From Alphaproteobacteria bacterium (GTDB lineage Bacteria; Pseudomonadota; Alphaproteobacteria; Caulobacterales; Hyphomonadaceae), in NCBI GenBank assembly GCA_016125405.1, contig WGLW01000021.1, forward strand, positions 1 through 64,000: a DNA stretch of 64,000 bases, in the 5' to 3' direction. Below, piece by piece: positions 19,435 through 26,509 of the stretch (its first letter is position 1; each line of letters begins with the position of its first letter). The notes beneath the pieces are model-generated. The model ran no database searches. It saw only the letters and a program-made list of their open reading frames with translations, and was not told where the DNA came from. Made by a program: the position numbers and the translations under genes.

Positions 19435-19623
19435 CAGAACTTCGTGCATCCAGACGCGGGAGAGATCGTGGCTCTCCGCACGAAAAGTTAGATCCGTGGC
19501 CCTTGGGGAGGCGGCGGGACCTCGTTAGCGACGACGCAGCGGTCGAGCGCTTCGCCCGCCTGGACAATCCTTCAACGACAGGAAGCCCGCGGTCCGTCGC
19601 TCGCCATCAACTATTTCGCGGCC
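19435..19623. other. non-coding interval after the dihydroorotase-like gene
   Basis: No plausible reading frame is present. The minus strand holds a small hairpin (GGAGAG...CTCTCC near 19462-19480) just before the strong terminator at 19402-19434. This could be a long 3' untranslated region or a small RNA. Confidence 0.4.
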
Positions 19624-20979
19624 CTAGGCGGCTTCGGCCGGCAGAGCCTCGACGAATTGCACCGGCTCGCCGAGACCCGGGTGCACCAGCTGGTCTTCGC
19701 ACATCACCATGTTGCCGCGCACAAACGTAGCGACCGGCCAGGCTTTGGCCTCCATGCCGTCATAGGGGGTCCAGCCACAGCGCGAGGCGGACCATGCGTG
19801 CGTGATGGTTCGCCGGGCCGAGAGATCAACCACCGTGAAGTCCGCATCATAGCCCTTGGCGATGCGGCCCTTGTCGACGATGCCGAATATGCGCTGCGGT
19901 CCGGCGCTCGTGAGTTCGACGAAGCGCTCGAGCGTCAGCTTTCCGTCCGCGACGTGCGTCAGCATCACCGGAACGATCGTCTGAACGCCGGGCATGCCCG
20001 AAGGTGACGCCGGATACGGGCGCGATTTTTCTTCCTTGGTGTGCGGCGCATGGTCAGACCCGATCACATCCATGATGCCCTGGTTCACCGCAACCCACAG
20101 CGCCGCACGATGATGCGCCTCACGCACGGGCGGGTTCATCTGCGCGTAACCTTTGAGGCGGAGATAGTCTTCAGGTCCGGCCAGCGTGAGGTGTTGCGGC
20201 GTGATCTCGCAGCTGGCGACGTCCTTCGCCTGCGCGAGCAACTCTGTCTCCTCGGCGGTGGAAATGTGGAGCACATGGATGCGCTTGCCGGTTTTGCGCG
20301 CAAGCCGCAGCAGCCGCTTCGTGGAAGAAACAGCCGCCTCGGCGTCGCGAACTTCGTAGTGCGATGTCCAGTCGCCCTGACGCGCCAGCTTGCGGCGGTC
20401 GGCGAGGCGGTATTCGTCTTCCGAGTGGAACGCGGCCCGGCGGTTGATCGCGCGGAGCACGCGCTCCACGCCCTCGTCATCCTCGACCAGCAGCGAGCCG
20501 GTGGAGGCGCCCATGAAGACTTTTACGCCGCAGCATCCCACCATGCGCTCCATCTCCGCCAGCACGTCGGTATTGTCGTGCGTGGCTCCGGCATAGAATG
20601 CGTGGTCGACGTGCATGCGGCCGCGGGCGCGCTTCAGCTTGTCGGCGAGCATGTCCGGGCTGGTGGTGGGCGGATCCGTGTTCGGCATCTCGAATACCGT
20701 GGTGACGCCGCCGAGCGCCGCAGCGCGCGCGCCCGTTTCGAGGTCTTCCTTCCATTCAAGGCCGGGCTCGCGGAAATGGACCTGACTGTCGATCACGCCA
20801 GGCAGGACATGCAGGCCCTTTGCCTCGAACACTTCACCAGCTTGTGAAGCGTCGATCGAGCCGATCATGGCGATGCGGCCTTCGCGAACGCCAACGTCGG
20901 CGACGGCCTGACCGCCGGGCGTCACGACGGTTCCGCCCTTGAGAACCAGATCGAATACTGAAGCTGTCGTTCCGGCCAT
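19624..20979 (-). CDS. pyrC: dihydroorotase-like amidohydrolase
   Basis: Class I dihydroorotase/hydantoinase family protein of 451 residues, with opening DLVLKGGTVVTPGG, metal region GVIDSQVHFREPG, lysine region GVKVFMGASTGSL, HVLHISTAEE and GSDHAPHTKEEKSRPYP. Dihydroorotase closes carbamoyl-aspartate to dihydroorotate in pyrimidine synthesis. The first histidine of the usual HxH metal motif is glutamine here (QVH). I recall this in a subgroup of alphaproteobacterial proteins annotated as dihydroorotase, so the exact reaction is less certain than the fold. The ATG at 20979 is preceded by GGAGC; upstream in-frame codons lack family character. No other pyr gene is nearby. Confidence 0.75.
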   Translation of the reverse strand: MAGTTASVFDLVLKGGTVVTPGGQAVADVGVREGRIAMIGSIDASQAGEVFEAKGLHVLPGVIDSQVHFREPGLEWKEDLETGARAAALGGVTTVFEMPNTDPPTTSPDMLADKLKRARGRMHVDHAFYAGATHDNTDVLAEMERMVGCCGVKVFMGASTGSLLVEDDEGVERVLRAINRRAAFHSEDEYRLADRRKLARQGDWTSHYEVRDAEAAVSSTKRLLRLARKTGKRIHVLHISTAEETELLAQAKDVASCEITPQHLTLAGPEDYLRLKGYAQMNPPVREAHHRAALWVAVNQGIMDVIGSDHAPHTKEEKSRPYPASPSGMPGVQTIVPVMLTHVADGKLTLERFVELTSAGPQRIFGIVDKGRIAKGYDADFTVVDLSARRTITHAWSASRCGWTPYDGMEAKAWPVATFVRGNMVMCEDQLVHPGLGEPVQFVEALPAEAA

Positions 20980-21040
20980 ACACGTGCTCCGCTGTCTCCG
21001 GGGTGGTATGAACCCGCGGAGCGCGCTCGCCAAGACGCAG

Positions 21041-21061
21041 AAAGGGCGGCCGAAGCCGCCC
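21041..21061 (-). terminator. terminator with UUCG tetraloop
   Basis: On the minus strand GGGCGGC-TTCG-GCCGCCC is followed by TTTCT. The stable tetraloop and perfect 7-bp stem support a terminator for the small membrane protein gene at 21148-21297. Confidence 0.75.
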
Positions 21062-21147
21062 TTCCCATCACCCTTCGCCCTTGCGGAGCTTGCTTTTCGG
21101 ACTGCGGATCGCCGGCCGGGACTGTGTGCGCCCGTCTCTTGCGCGGA

Positions 21148-21297
21148 TCAGAGGTCCAGATCGTCTCCGTACATATCTCCCATCAGCGGGGCGTCGCCCG
21201 AACTGAAAAGCTTGAAGACATACGCCAGCACAACGCCAGCGATCACTGTCCACTGCAGCGCCGGAGATTGCGCCGCCCCCATCATCATTTCCCACAT
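21148..21297 (-). CDS. small single-span membrane protein (hypothetical)
   Basis: A 49-residue frame starting MWEMMMGAAQSPALQ, with one hydrophobic segment (WTVIAGVVLAYVFKLF) and an acidic tail ending MYGDDLDL. A longer version from 21330 is possible, but the ATG at 21297 has GGGAG about ten bases upstream. It has its own downstream terminator. I recognise no family. Support rests on the membrane segment, charge asymmetry and flanking signals rather than homology. Confidence 0.5.
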   Translation of the reverse strand: MWEMMMGAAQSPALQWTVIAGVVLAYVFKLFSSGDAPLMGDMYGDDLDL

Positions 21298-21566
21298 TGT
21301 CGCTGTGCTCCCGCGGCTTGAACGGACCATACGGCGCGGGCTTTAAGAAACCCTGACGCAAAGGTTTCACAGAGGTAATCTGCGAAGTTTTTTGGGAGAC
21401 GGGCGTTCGGCCTGTCGGAAGACCACACATCGCGGGGACGACGCCCCGAGGCGTTCTACATTTGCCCGAACGCACGACCAGACGCCGGGTTCCTGTGAAT
21501 TTCCTGCGGGACGACTATGCTGGAGCGCGCGTTCGGGCGATCCAGCCCGGGAAGGAGAGCAGACGA

Positions 21567-22223
21567 GTGGTGGCAGGCGGAAAATCCAGGGCCTCACAGG
21601 CTGTGCAGCCGGGCGCTCCGCGCGCCTGGCAGCGGATGCTGTCTGGCCGCCGGCTGGATCTGCTCGATCCCTCCCCTCTCGACATCGAGATCGAGGATAT
21701 CGCGCACGGTCTCGCCCGGGTCGCCCGCTGGAACGGACAAACACGCGGCGAGCATGCTTTTTCCGTGGCGCAGCATTCCGTTCTGGTCGAGCATTTCGTG
21801 GCGCAGCAATGGCCCGAAGCGACGCCAGGCGACCGGCTTGGCGCGCTGCTGCACGATGCTCCGGAATATGTGATCGGCGACATGATCTCGCCATTCAAGA
21901 CGGCGCTGGGTTTCGACTACCGCCAGTTCGAGGACAGGCTGGCGACCGCCATACATCTTCGCTTCGGGTTGCCGCCGAAGATGTCGCCCGAGGTATCGGC
22001 GCAGGTGAAGCGGGCGGACCAGGCGTCAGCCTTCTTCGAGGCGACGCGCCTCGCCGGCTTCGATATCGACGAGGCCCTGCGATTTTTTGGGGCGCCGCCG
22101 CCCGGAGGCGAACCGGACATGACGCCTCTTTCGCCAACTGACGCACAGGCCTTGTTTCTGACGAGGTTCGCATCCCTGATGGCGGCGGAGGACTCGGCAG
22201 GAGGGAAAGGCGCGCGCGACTGA
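21567..22223 (+). CDS. HD domain-containing phosphohydrolase
   Basis: A 218-residue hydrolase of the HD superfamily (YfbR-like group). Metal ligands lie in RWNGQTRGEHAFSVAQHS and LLHDAPEYVIGDM. Relatives act on nucleotides, but the substrate cannot be read from sequence. The start is taken at GTG 21567, which has AAGGAG nine bases upstream; the frame is open further upstream without family character. The stop overlaps the next ATG by one base, tying it to the phosphatase-like gene and the NAD regulator. Confidence 0.8.
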   Translation: MVAGGKSRASQAVQPGAPRAWQRMLSGRRLDLLDPSPLDIEIEDIAHGLARVARWNGQTRGEHAFSVAQHSVLVEHFVAQQWPEATPGDRLGALLHDAPEYVIGDMISPFKTALGFDYRQFEDRLATAIHLRFGLPPKMSPEVSAQVKRADQASAFFEATRLAGFDIDEALRFFGAPPPGGEPDMTPLSPTDAQALFLTRFASLMAAEDSAGGKGARD

Positions 22224-22753
22224 TGGCGATCTGGGTCTCCTCTCTCGCCATGGCGCCGAAGCTCGCGGCTACGCACAAGCCGGCGCGGATCGTCAGCCTG
22301 CTCAGCCCCTATGACACCTTCCCTGATTTCGCAGGCTTCGGTCCGGACCGTCATCTTCGCGTACCGATCCACGACATCGCGCAGGACATCGGCGACTGGC
22401 GGGCGCCGGATCTTTCGGACGCCGAAAGCCTGATCGCTTTCGTGGACACGTGGGACAGCCAGACGCCGATCCTGTTTCACTGCTGGGCGGGCATCAGCCG
22501 GTCGAGCGCCAGCGCCTTCATCACCGCGTGCCTGCACAATCCCGGTGCTGACGAGGAAGAAATCGCCTGGGCGATCCGCGACGCCTCGCCGACCGCATCG
22601 CCTAACCCACGCCTGATCGCGCACGCCGACGCAGTGATGGGGCGCAATGGCCGCATGGAAGCGGCGATCCAGGCGATCGGGCGCGGCGAGATTGCCGACG
22701 AAGCCCGCCCGTTCTCGATTTCTCCGACCTTCGGGGCGCGGCAACAGCCATGA
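22223..22753 (+). CDS. tyrosine phosphatase-like protein
   Basis: A 176-residue protein with the cysteine phosphatase signature HCWAGISRSSAS (HCX5R), preceded by an aspartate-rich loop (VPIHDIAQDIGDW) like the general acid region. Relatives are dual-specificity or tyrosine phosphatase-like proteins common beside NAD and HD-domain genes in alphaproteobacteria. It overlaps the HD hydrolase by one base and the NAD regulator by four (ATGA). Cytoplasmic. The substrate could be a phosphoprotein or a small phosphorylated metabolite. Confidence 0.8.
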   Translation: MAIWVSSLAMAPKLAATHKPARIVSLLSPYDTFPDFAGFGPDRHLRVPIHDIAQDIGDWRAPDLSDAESLIAFVDTWDSQTPILFHCWAGISRSSASAFITACLHNPGADEEEIAWAIRDASPTASPNPRLIAHADAVMGRNGRMEAAIQAIGRGEIADEARPFSISPTFGARQQP

Positions 22754-23700
22754 CCGCGCCCATTGCCGTAGGCCTTTCCGCCGTGATCGTCGCGGCAGAC
22801 GCAGACGGACCCTATGCCCTTGTCACCCGCCATGGCGAAGCCGGATCCGGCCTGCCGCACGGCCAGTTCGACCCGGAAGGCCACCGCACGTTCGAACTGG
22901 GCCTGCGCGACTGGGTGCAGGCACAGACGGGATTTGAACTGGGCTATGTCGAGCAGCTCTACACCTTCGGCGACCGCGGCCGGGAATTGCCGCAGGCACA
23001 ACTGGGCGACGCCCCACGGGATGCGCGGCTCATTTCGGTCGGCTATCTCGCCCTGACGCCGGAGCGCACGGATATCTCCGCCTTCGATGCCGTTTGGCGC
23101 GACTGGTACAGTTTCTTTCCGTGGGAAGACCACCGGAACGGGCGGCCGGACCTTATCGATGCGACGATCGCGCCCGCCCTGCTCCACTGGGCCGACAGCG
23201 GCGGCCGAAGCGCCGCGGCTCGTCTCGACCGCGCCCGGCACGCCTTCGCCCTCGACGACCTGCCATGGGTCGAGGAGCGGACGCTCGAACGTTACGAACT
23301 GCTGTTCGAAGCCGGGCTGGCGCCCGAGGCGTCACGGGACCGGGGCAAGGCTCCGCCCAGGCTCGCCGGCCCGCTTGGCGAACCGATGATCTCCGATCAC
23401 CGGCGCATTCTGGCGACCGCCATCGGCCGCCTGCGGGGCAAGATCAAATACCGTCCCGTGGTGTTCGAATTGATGCCGGAACGGTTCACGCTCTCGGACC
23501 TGCAGAAAGTGGTCGAAAGCCTGCTCGGCCTGCCCCTGCACAAGCAGAACTTTCGCCGGGCGCTCGACCGCTCCGGACTGGTCGAAGGCAGCGGCGCATT
23601 CGCTACAGCGACGGGCGGCCGGCCGGCGGAGCTGTTCCGCGTGCGCCGCGAGGCGTTGCGAGATGGCGCCGCGGTTGGCGTACAGACGCCCCGCGCCTGA
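22750..23700 (+). CDS. nadQ: NAD biosynthesis regulator, COG4111/NadQ type
   Basis: A 316-residue protein with an amino-terminal Nudix-like domain (AVGLSAVIVAADADGPYALV...LPHGQFDPEGHRTFELGLRDWV) in which the catalytic Nudix box is degenerate, and a carboxy-terminal winged-helix region (KYRPVVFELMPERFTLSDLQ, LHKQNFRRALDRSGLV) like that of NrtR. This architecture suits a ligand-sensing repressor of NAD genes; COG4111 proteins were predicted as NadQ in alphaproteobacteria. It lies directly upstream of nadA, with two matching palindromes in between. Last gene of the overlapping set starting at 21567. Confidence 0.8.
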   Translation: MTAPIAVGLSAVIVAADADGPYALVTRHGEAGSGLPHGQFDPEGHRTFELGLRDWVQAQTGFELGYVEQLYTFGDRGRELPQAQLGDAPRDARLISVGYLALTPERTDISAFDAVWRDWYSFFPWEDHRNGRPDLIDATIAPALLHWADSGGRSAAARLDRARHAFALDDLPWVEERTLERYELLFEAGLAPEASRDRGKAPPRLAGPLGEPMISDHRRILATAIGRLRGKIKYRPVVFELMPERFTLSDLQKVVESLLGLPLHKQNFRRALDRSGLVEGSGAFATATGGRPAELFRVRREALRDGAAVGVQTPRA

Positions 23701-23763
23701 AAACCTCATACGGGCCCGGCAAATCTTGCCTCTCGACGAACTGAAGATTTTATGACATCCTAC

Positions 23764-23784
23764 TTATGCTCAAAGTGAGTTAAA
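23764..23784. promoter_or_regulatory. candidate NadQ operator, distal copy
   Basis: TTATGCTCA-N3-TGAGTTAAA matches the proximal palindrome at 23869-23889 when that is read on the other strand (TTATGCTCA-N3-TGAGTATAA). The arms pair at 6 of 9 positions. It lies 64 bases after the regulator stop. Confidence 0.6.
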
Positions 23785-23833
23785 CTTCTGGCTTCTGGGC
23801 AGAACGGCGCCTAAATCGATCGATCCGGACAAC

Positions 23834-23858
23834 GCCTTTCCCTTGAAAGGCATTTTTT
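23834..23858 (+). terminator. terminator between the NAD regulator and nadA
   Basis: GCCTTTC-CCTT-GAAAGGC is a perfect 7-bp stem followed by ATTTTTT. It separates the regulator transcript from nadA, so nadA must have its own promoter downstream. Confidence 0.85.
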
Positions 23859-23868
23859 CGGACCTAGG

Positions 23869-23889
23869 TTATACTCAGATTGAGCATAA
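23869..23889. promoter_or_regulatory. candidate NadQ operator overlapping the nadA promoter
   Basis: TTATACTCA-N3-TGAGCATAA is a near-perfect palindrome (8 of 9 arm positions). It contains TATACT, a plausible -10 box, and lies 44 bases before the nadA ATG. Binding here would block transcription of nadA, the three paralogues, nadB and nadC. The regulator identity follows from the adjacent gene. Confidence 0.7.
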
Positions 23890-23933
23890 TGCGGGCGGAG
23901 ATCCGCGGCTCCTCGAAACGGCTGGAGGCCCCC

Positions 23934-25073
23934 ATGGCCCGCATTATCGACTTCGGACCCGTTCCCGCAATTCCCGGCGCCCGTCGCAAGGCCAAACCCG
24001 CCGAAGCCCGGGGGCTCGCCTATACGGCCGAGGTGAAGGCCGCGACGGATGCGCTTTATCCTCTCGTCGAGGATTTCGTGACGCCGATGGAGTGGCCGGC
24101 GATCGCGCCGCTGGTTCATGGTATCAACACCCTGAAAAAGCAGCGAAACGCTGTTGTCCTCGCCCACAACTACATGACGCCGGACGTGTTCCGGCTGGTC
24201 GGCGACTTCCAGGGCGACAGCCTGCAGCTGGCCCGCGAGGCGGCCCGGACCGATGCCAAGGTCATTGTCCAGGCAGGCGTGCACTTCATGGCCGAAACCT
24301 CGAAAATCCTGTCTCCGGACAAGACAGTGCTGATTCCCGACCTGCGCGCCGGCTGCTCGCTGGCGGCCTCGATCACGGGCGCTGACGTGCGCCTGATCAA
24401 GGAAACGCACTCGGGCCTTCCGGTCGTGACGTATGTGAACACAACGGCCGACGTTAAGGCCGAATGCGACATCACCTGCACCTCCTCGAACGCCGTCCAG
24501 GTGGTCGAGCATGTGGCGAAGGAATGGGGCGTTGATCGCGTGATCCTGCTGCCGGACGAGTTTCTGGCCCGCAACGTCGCCGCCAACACGGATGTGCGAA
24601 TCATCACCTGGCACGGCCGCTGCGAGGTGCACGAGAAGTTCTCAGGCGAGGATGTAAGGCAGATTCGCGACGCCCATCCCGGCGTCATTGTGCTCGCGCA
24701 CCCGGAATGTCCACCAGATGTCCTTGAAGAAGCCGACTTTGCAGGCTCAACCTCTGCGCTGTCGCACTATGTGAAACAGAAGTCGCCTCATAAGGTGGTT
24801 CTGCTCACCGAGTGCTCGATGAGCGACAATGTCGCCGCGGAAAACCCCGGCGTGGAGTTCGTGAAGCCATGCAATCTCTGCCCTCACATGAAACGCATCT
24901 CGCTGGAGAACATCTACGACGCGCTCCGCGACATGAAGCACGAGGTCACGGTGCCGGAGGACGTCCGCGTGCGCGCCAAGGCCGCGATCGACGCCATGCT
25001 GGCCCTGCCGAAGATGGCGACGCCGCCGGGCTTCAAGGTCCACGCGGATCTCGCGCAACTCGTGGTCATGTGA
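23934..25073 (+). CDS. nadA: quinolinate synthase A
   Basis: NadA condenses iminoaspartate with dihydroxyacetone phosphate to quinolinate using a [4Fe-4S] cluster. The 379-residue protein shows LAHNYMTPDVFRLVGDFQGDS, VQAGVHFMAETSKILSP, GCSLAASIT, the WHGRCEVHEKF segment and the cluster cysteine region ECSM and KPCNLCPHMKRI. The ATG at 23934 has GGAGG five bases upstream; an upstream in-frame TTG overlaps the operator and is rejected. First gene of the nad operon; its stop overlaps the next ATG (TGATG). Confidence 0.96.
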   Translation: MARIIDFGPVPAIPGARRKAKPAEARGLAYTAEVKAATDALYPLVEDFVTPMEWPAIAPLVHGINTLKKQRNAVVLAHNYMTPDVFRLVGDFQGDSLQLAREAARTDAKVIVQAGVHFMAETSKILSPDKTVLIPDLRAGCSLAASITGADVRLIKETHSGLPVVTYVNTTADVKAECDITCTSSNAVQVVEHVAKEWGVDRVILLPDEFLARNVAANTDVRIITWHGRCEVHEKFSGEDVRQIRDAHPGVIVLAHPECPPDVLEEADFAGSTSALSHYVKQKSPHKVVLLTECSMSDNVAAENPGVEFVKPCNLCPHMKRISLENIYDALRDMKHEVTVPEDVRVRAKAAIDAMLALPKMATPPGFKVHADLAQLVVM

Positions 25074-25546
25074 TGGGGCGCATGCTCCGCACCTCTGTCA
25101 CGGTGGCGGGACTGCTTGGCGTCATCGCCGCCGGCCCGGCCTGGGCGGACGATCTCAAGGGCCAGTGGCTGTTCGACACCTCGACGTTCGACGGCGACTG
25201 CATGATCAAGGGGCAGATGACGTTCACGCCGACGTCTTCGCCGAACTCCTATACCTGCGTCTTTGTTTCCGAACAGGTCTGCGGGCCGCTGCATCCGGAA
25301 CTGCGCTCCATCAAGGTTCAGCAAGACTGCACGGCGACGAAGATCGGCAGCCAGGTGGCCGTGAAGAGCGTCGTCAATCACGTCATCTCGCGCACACCGA
25401 TGATCGAAAATCCGCAGGACTATTATCTGGCCGACAACTTCATCGTGACGATGTCCAAGAGCCGCACCGAGATGCGCGGCGGTCACTATGACGAGCAGCG
25501 CCAGCTCAAGGCGCACTTCTGGCGCGATGTCGACCTCATCAGCTAG
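25073..25546 (+). CDS. exported four-cysteine paralogue 1 in the nad operon
   Basis: A 157-residue protein with a Sec signal peptide (MGRMLRTSVTVAGLLGVIAA, cleaved after AWA). The mature part begins DDLKGQWLFDT. It has four cysteines spaced as in the two following genes (DGDC, YTCVFV, QVC, VQQDC) and ends AHFWRDVDLIS. I recognise no domain family. One base overlap with nadA (TGATG). The three proteins share the plan G-x-W-x-F-x-T / C-x(2-3)-G / C-x-FV / C / Q-x(1-2)-C / Y-x2-D-x-F / FWR / D-L-(I/V)-S, so they are tandem duplicates. Periplasmic or secreted, probably with two disulfides. Confidence 0.85.
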   Translation: MGRMLRTSVTVAGLLGVIAAGPAWADDLKGQWLFDTSTFDGDCMIKGQMTFTPTSSPNSYTCVFVSEQVCGPLHPELRSIKVQQDCTATKIGSQVAVKSVVNHVISRTPMIENPQDYYLADNFIVTMSKSRTEMRGGHYDEQRQLKAHFWRDVDLIS

Positions 25547-25562
25547 AACTCCGGGAGATGGC

Positions 25563-26045
25563 ATGGCGCATCGGATAACCCGGTCAGCGGCGGCCATCGC
25601 ACTTGCAACGGCATGGCTTCCCGGCGCCGCCCTTGCGGAGGGCATTGCGGGAAGCTGGAAATTCCAGACCGACCGCTTGCCCAGCAATGGCTGCACGATC
25701 TCCGGCGACATCGTGTTTCACGAAACCAAAACGGCCGGCCGGTTTGCGTGCGAATTCGTCTCGCGCGAGGACTGCACCACTCCAGAGGGCGTCGAGACCT
25801 TCCAGAAAGTGAAACAATCCTGCAGCGCAGAGCTCGACGGCGAGACCGTGACGATAACCAGCAAGGTCGAGCAGGTTCTCGACGCCGGTCCGGCGGAGGA
25901 GCGCAACCGCCTGATGCGGACAGACTCTTACCTGCCGGACGATTTTTCCGTGCACGCGAACGACGAAGGCGGCTTCGAGGGCTTCTTTCATTCCATACAG
26001 AAGGCGGGCGTCCGCTTCTGGCGTGCGCCGGATCTTGTTTCGTGA
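25563..26045 (+). CDS. exported four-cysteine paralogue 2 in the nad operon
   Basis: A 160-residue protein with a signal peptide (MAHRITRSAAAIALATAWLPG, cleaved after ALA) and mature start EGIAGSWKFQT. Cysteines occur in NGC, FACEFV, EDC and KQSC; the end is GVRFWRAPDLVS. GGGAG lies five bases before the ATG. Seventeen bases separate it from paralogue 1, and its stop overlaps the GTG of paralogue 3. Closest in layout to paralogue 3. No recognised family; no catalytic motif is evident, so a binding or inhibitor-like role is as likely as an enzyme. Confidence 0.85.
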   Translation: MAHRITRSAAAIALATAWLPGAALAEGIAGSWKFQTDRLPSNGCTISGDIVFHETKTAGRFACEFVSREDCTTPEGVETFQKVKQSCSAELDGETVTITSKVEQVLDAGPAEERNRLMRTDSYLPDDFSVHANDEGGFEGFFHSIQKAGVRFWRAPDLVS

Positions 26046-26503
26046 GCCTCCGCTCCCGCCTCATCCCATTTGCCCTGCTTGCGGTCGCCCCGGCGGCCGC
26101 AGCGCAGACGGCGGCCGGCGACTGGAAGTTCGAGACCGGACAGGTCGCCGGGATATGCAGGCTGTCGGGCGACATGGAAATCTCGAAGCCCGATGCGCAC
26201 GGCGCGAGCACCTGCCGTTTTGTCGCCAAGCAGTCCTGCCCAGGCGATCCGCCGCTGGAATTCTCGGTCCAGCAAAGCTGCTCTGTCGCCAGATCGGGCA
26301 AGAAGGTGGAGATCACCAGCAGGATCGAGCGCGTGCTGAGCGTCAAACCGGATGACTTTCTCGATACCGTCAAGCGTGGCTACGCGCCGGACAACTTCTC
26401 CGTCAGGCTCAACGCGTCCGGCACCGAGATGTCCGGCCTGTTTCATTCAAAGAGCGTGTCCACCGTCCGCTTCTGGCGGCCGAACAGCGATCTGGTGTCC
26501 TGA
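26042..26503 (+). CDS. exported four-cysteine paralogue 3 in the nad operon
   Basis: A 153-residue protein starting at a GTG that overlaps the previous stop by four bases (GTGA). Signal peptide MSLRSRLIPFALLAVAPAAAA, mature start QTAAGDWKFET. Four cysteines (GIC, STCRFV, QSC, QQSC) and the end VRFWRPNSDLVS follow the paralogue plan. nadB starts six bases after the stop, so it is embedded in the nad transcript and expected to share its control. Function unknown. Confidence 0.82.
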   Translation: MSLRSRLIPFALLAVAPAAAAQTAAGDWKFETGQVAGICRLSGDMEISKPDAHGASTCRFVAKQSCPGDPPLEFSVQQSCSVARSGKKVEITSRIERVLSVKPDDFLDTVKRGYAPDNFSVRLNASGTEMSGLFHSKSVSTVRFWRPNSDLVS

Positions 26504-26509
26504 GGGCGT

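Noticed and set aside
26042-26045. A frameshift between paralogues 2 and 3 that would make one fused gene.
   Set aside because: Each protein has its own complete signal peptide and four-cysteine domain, so the four-base overlap is ordinary coupling.
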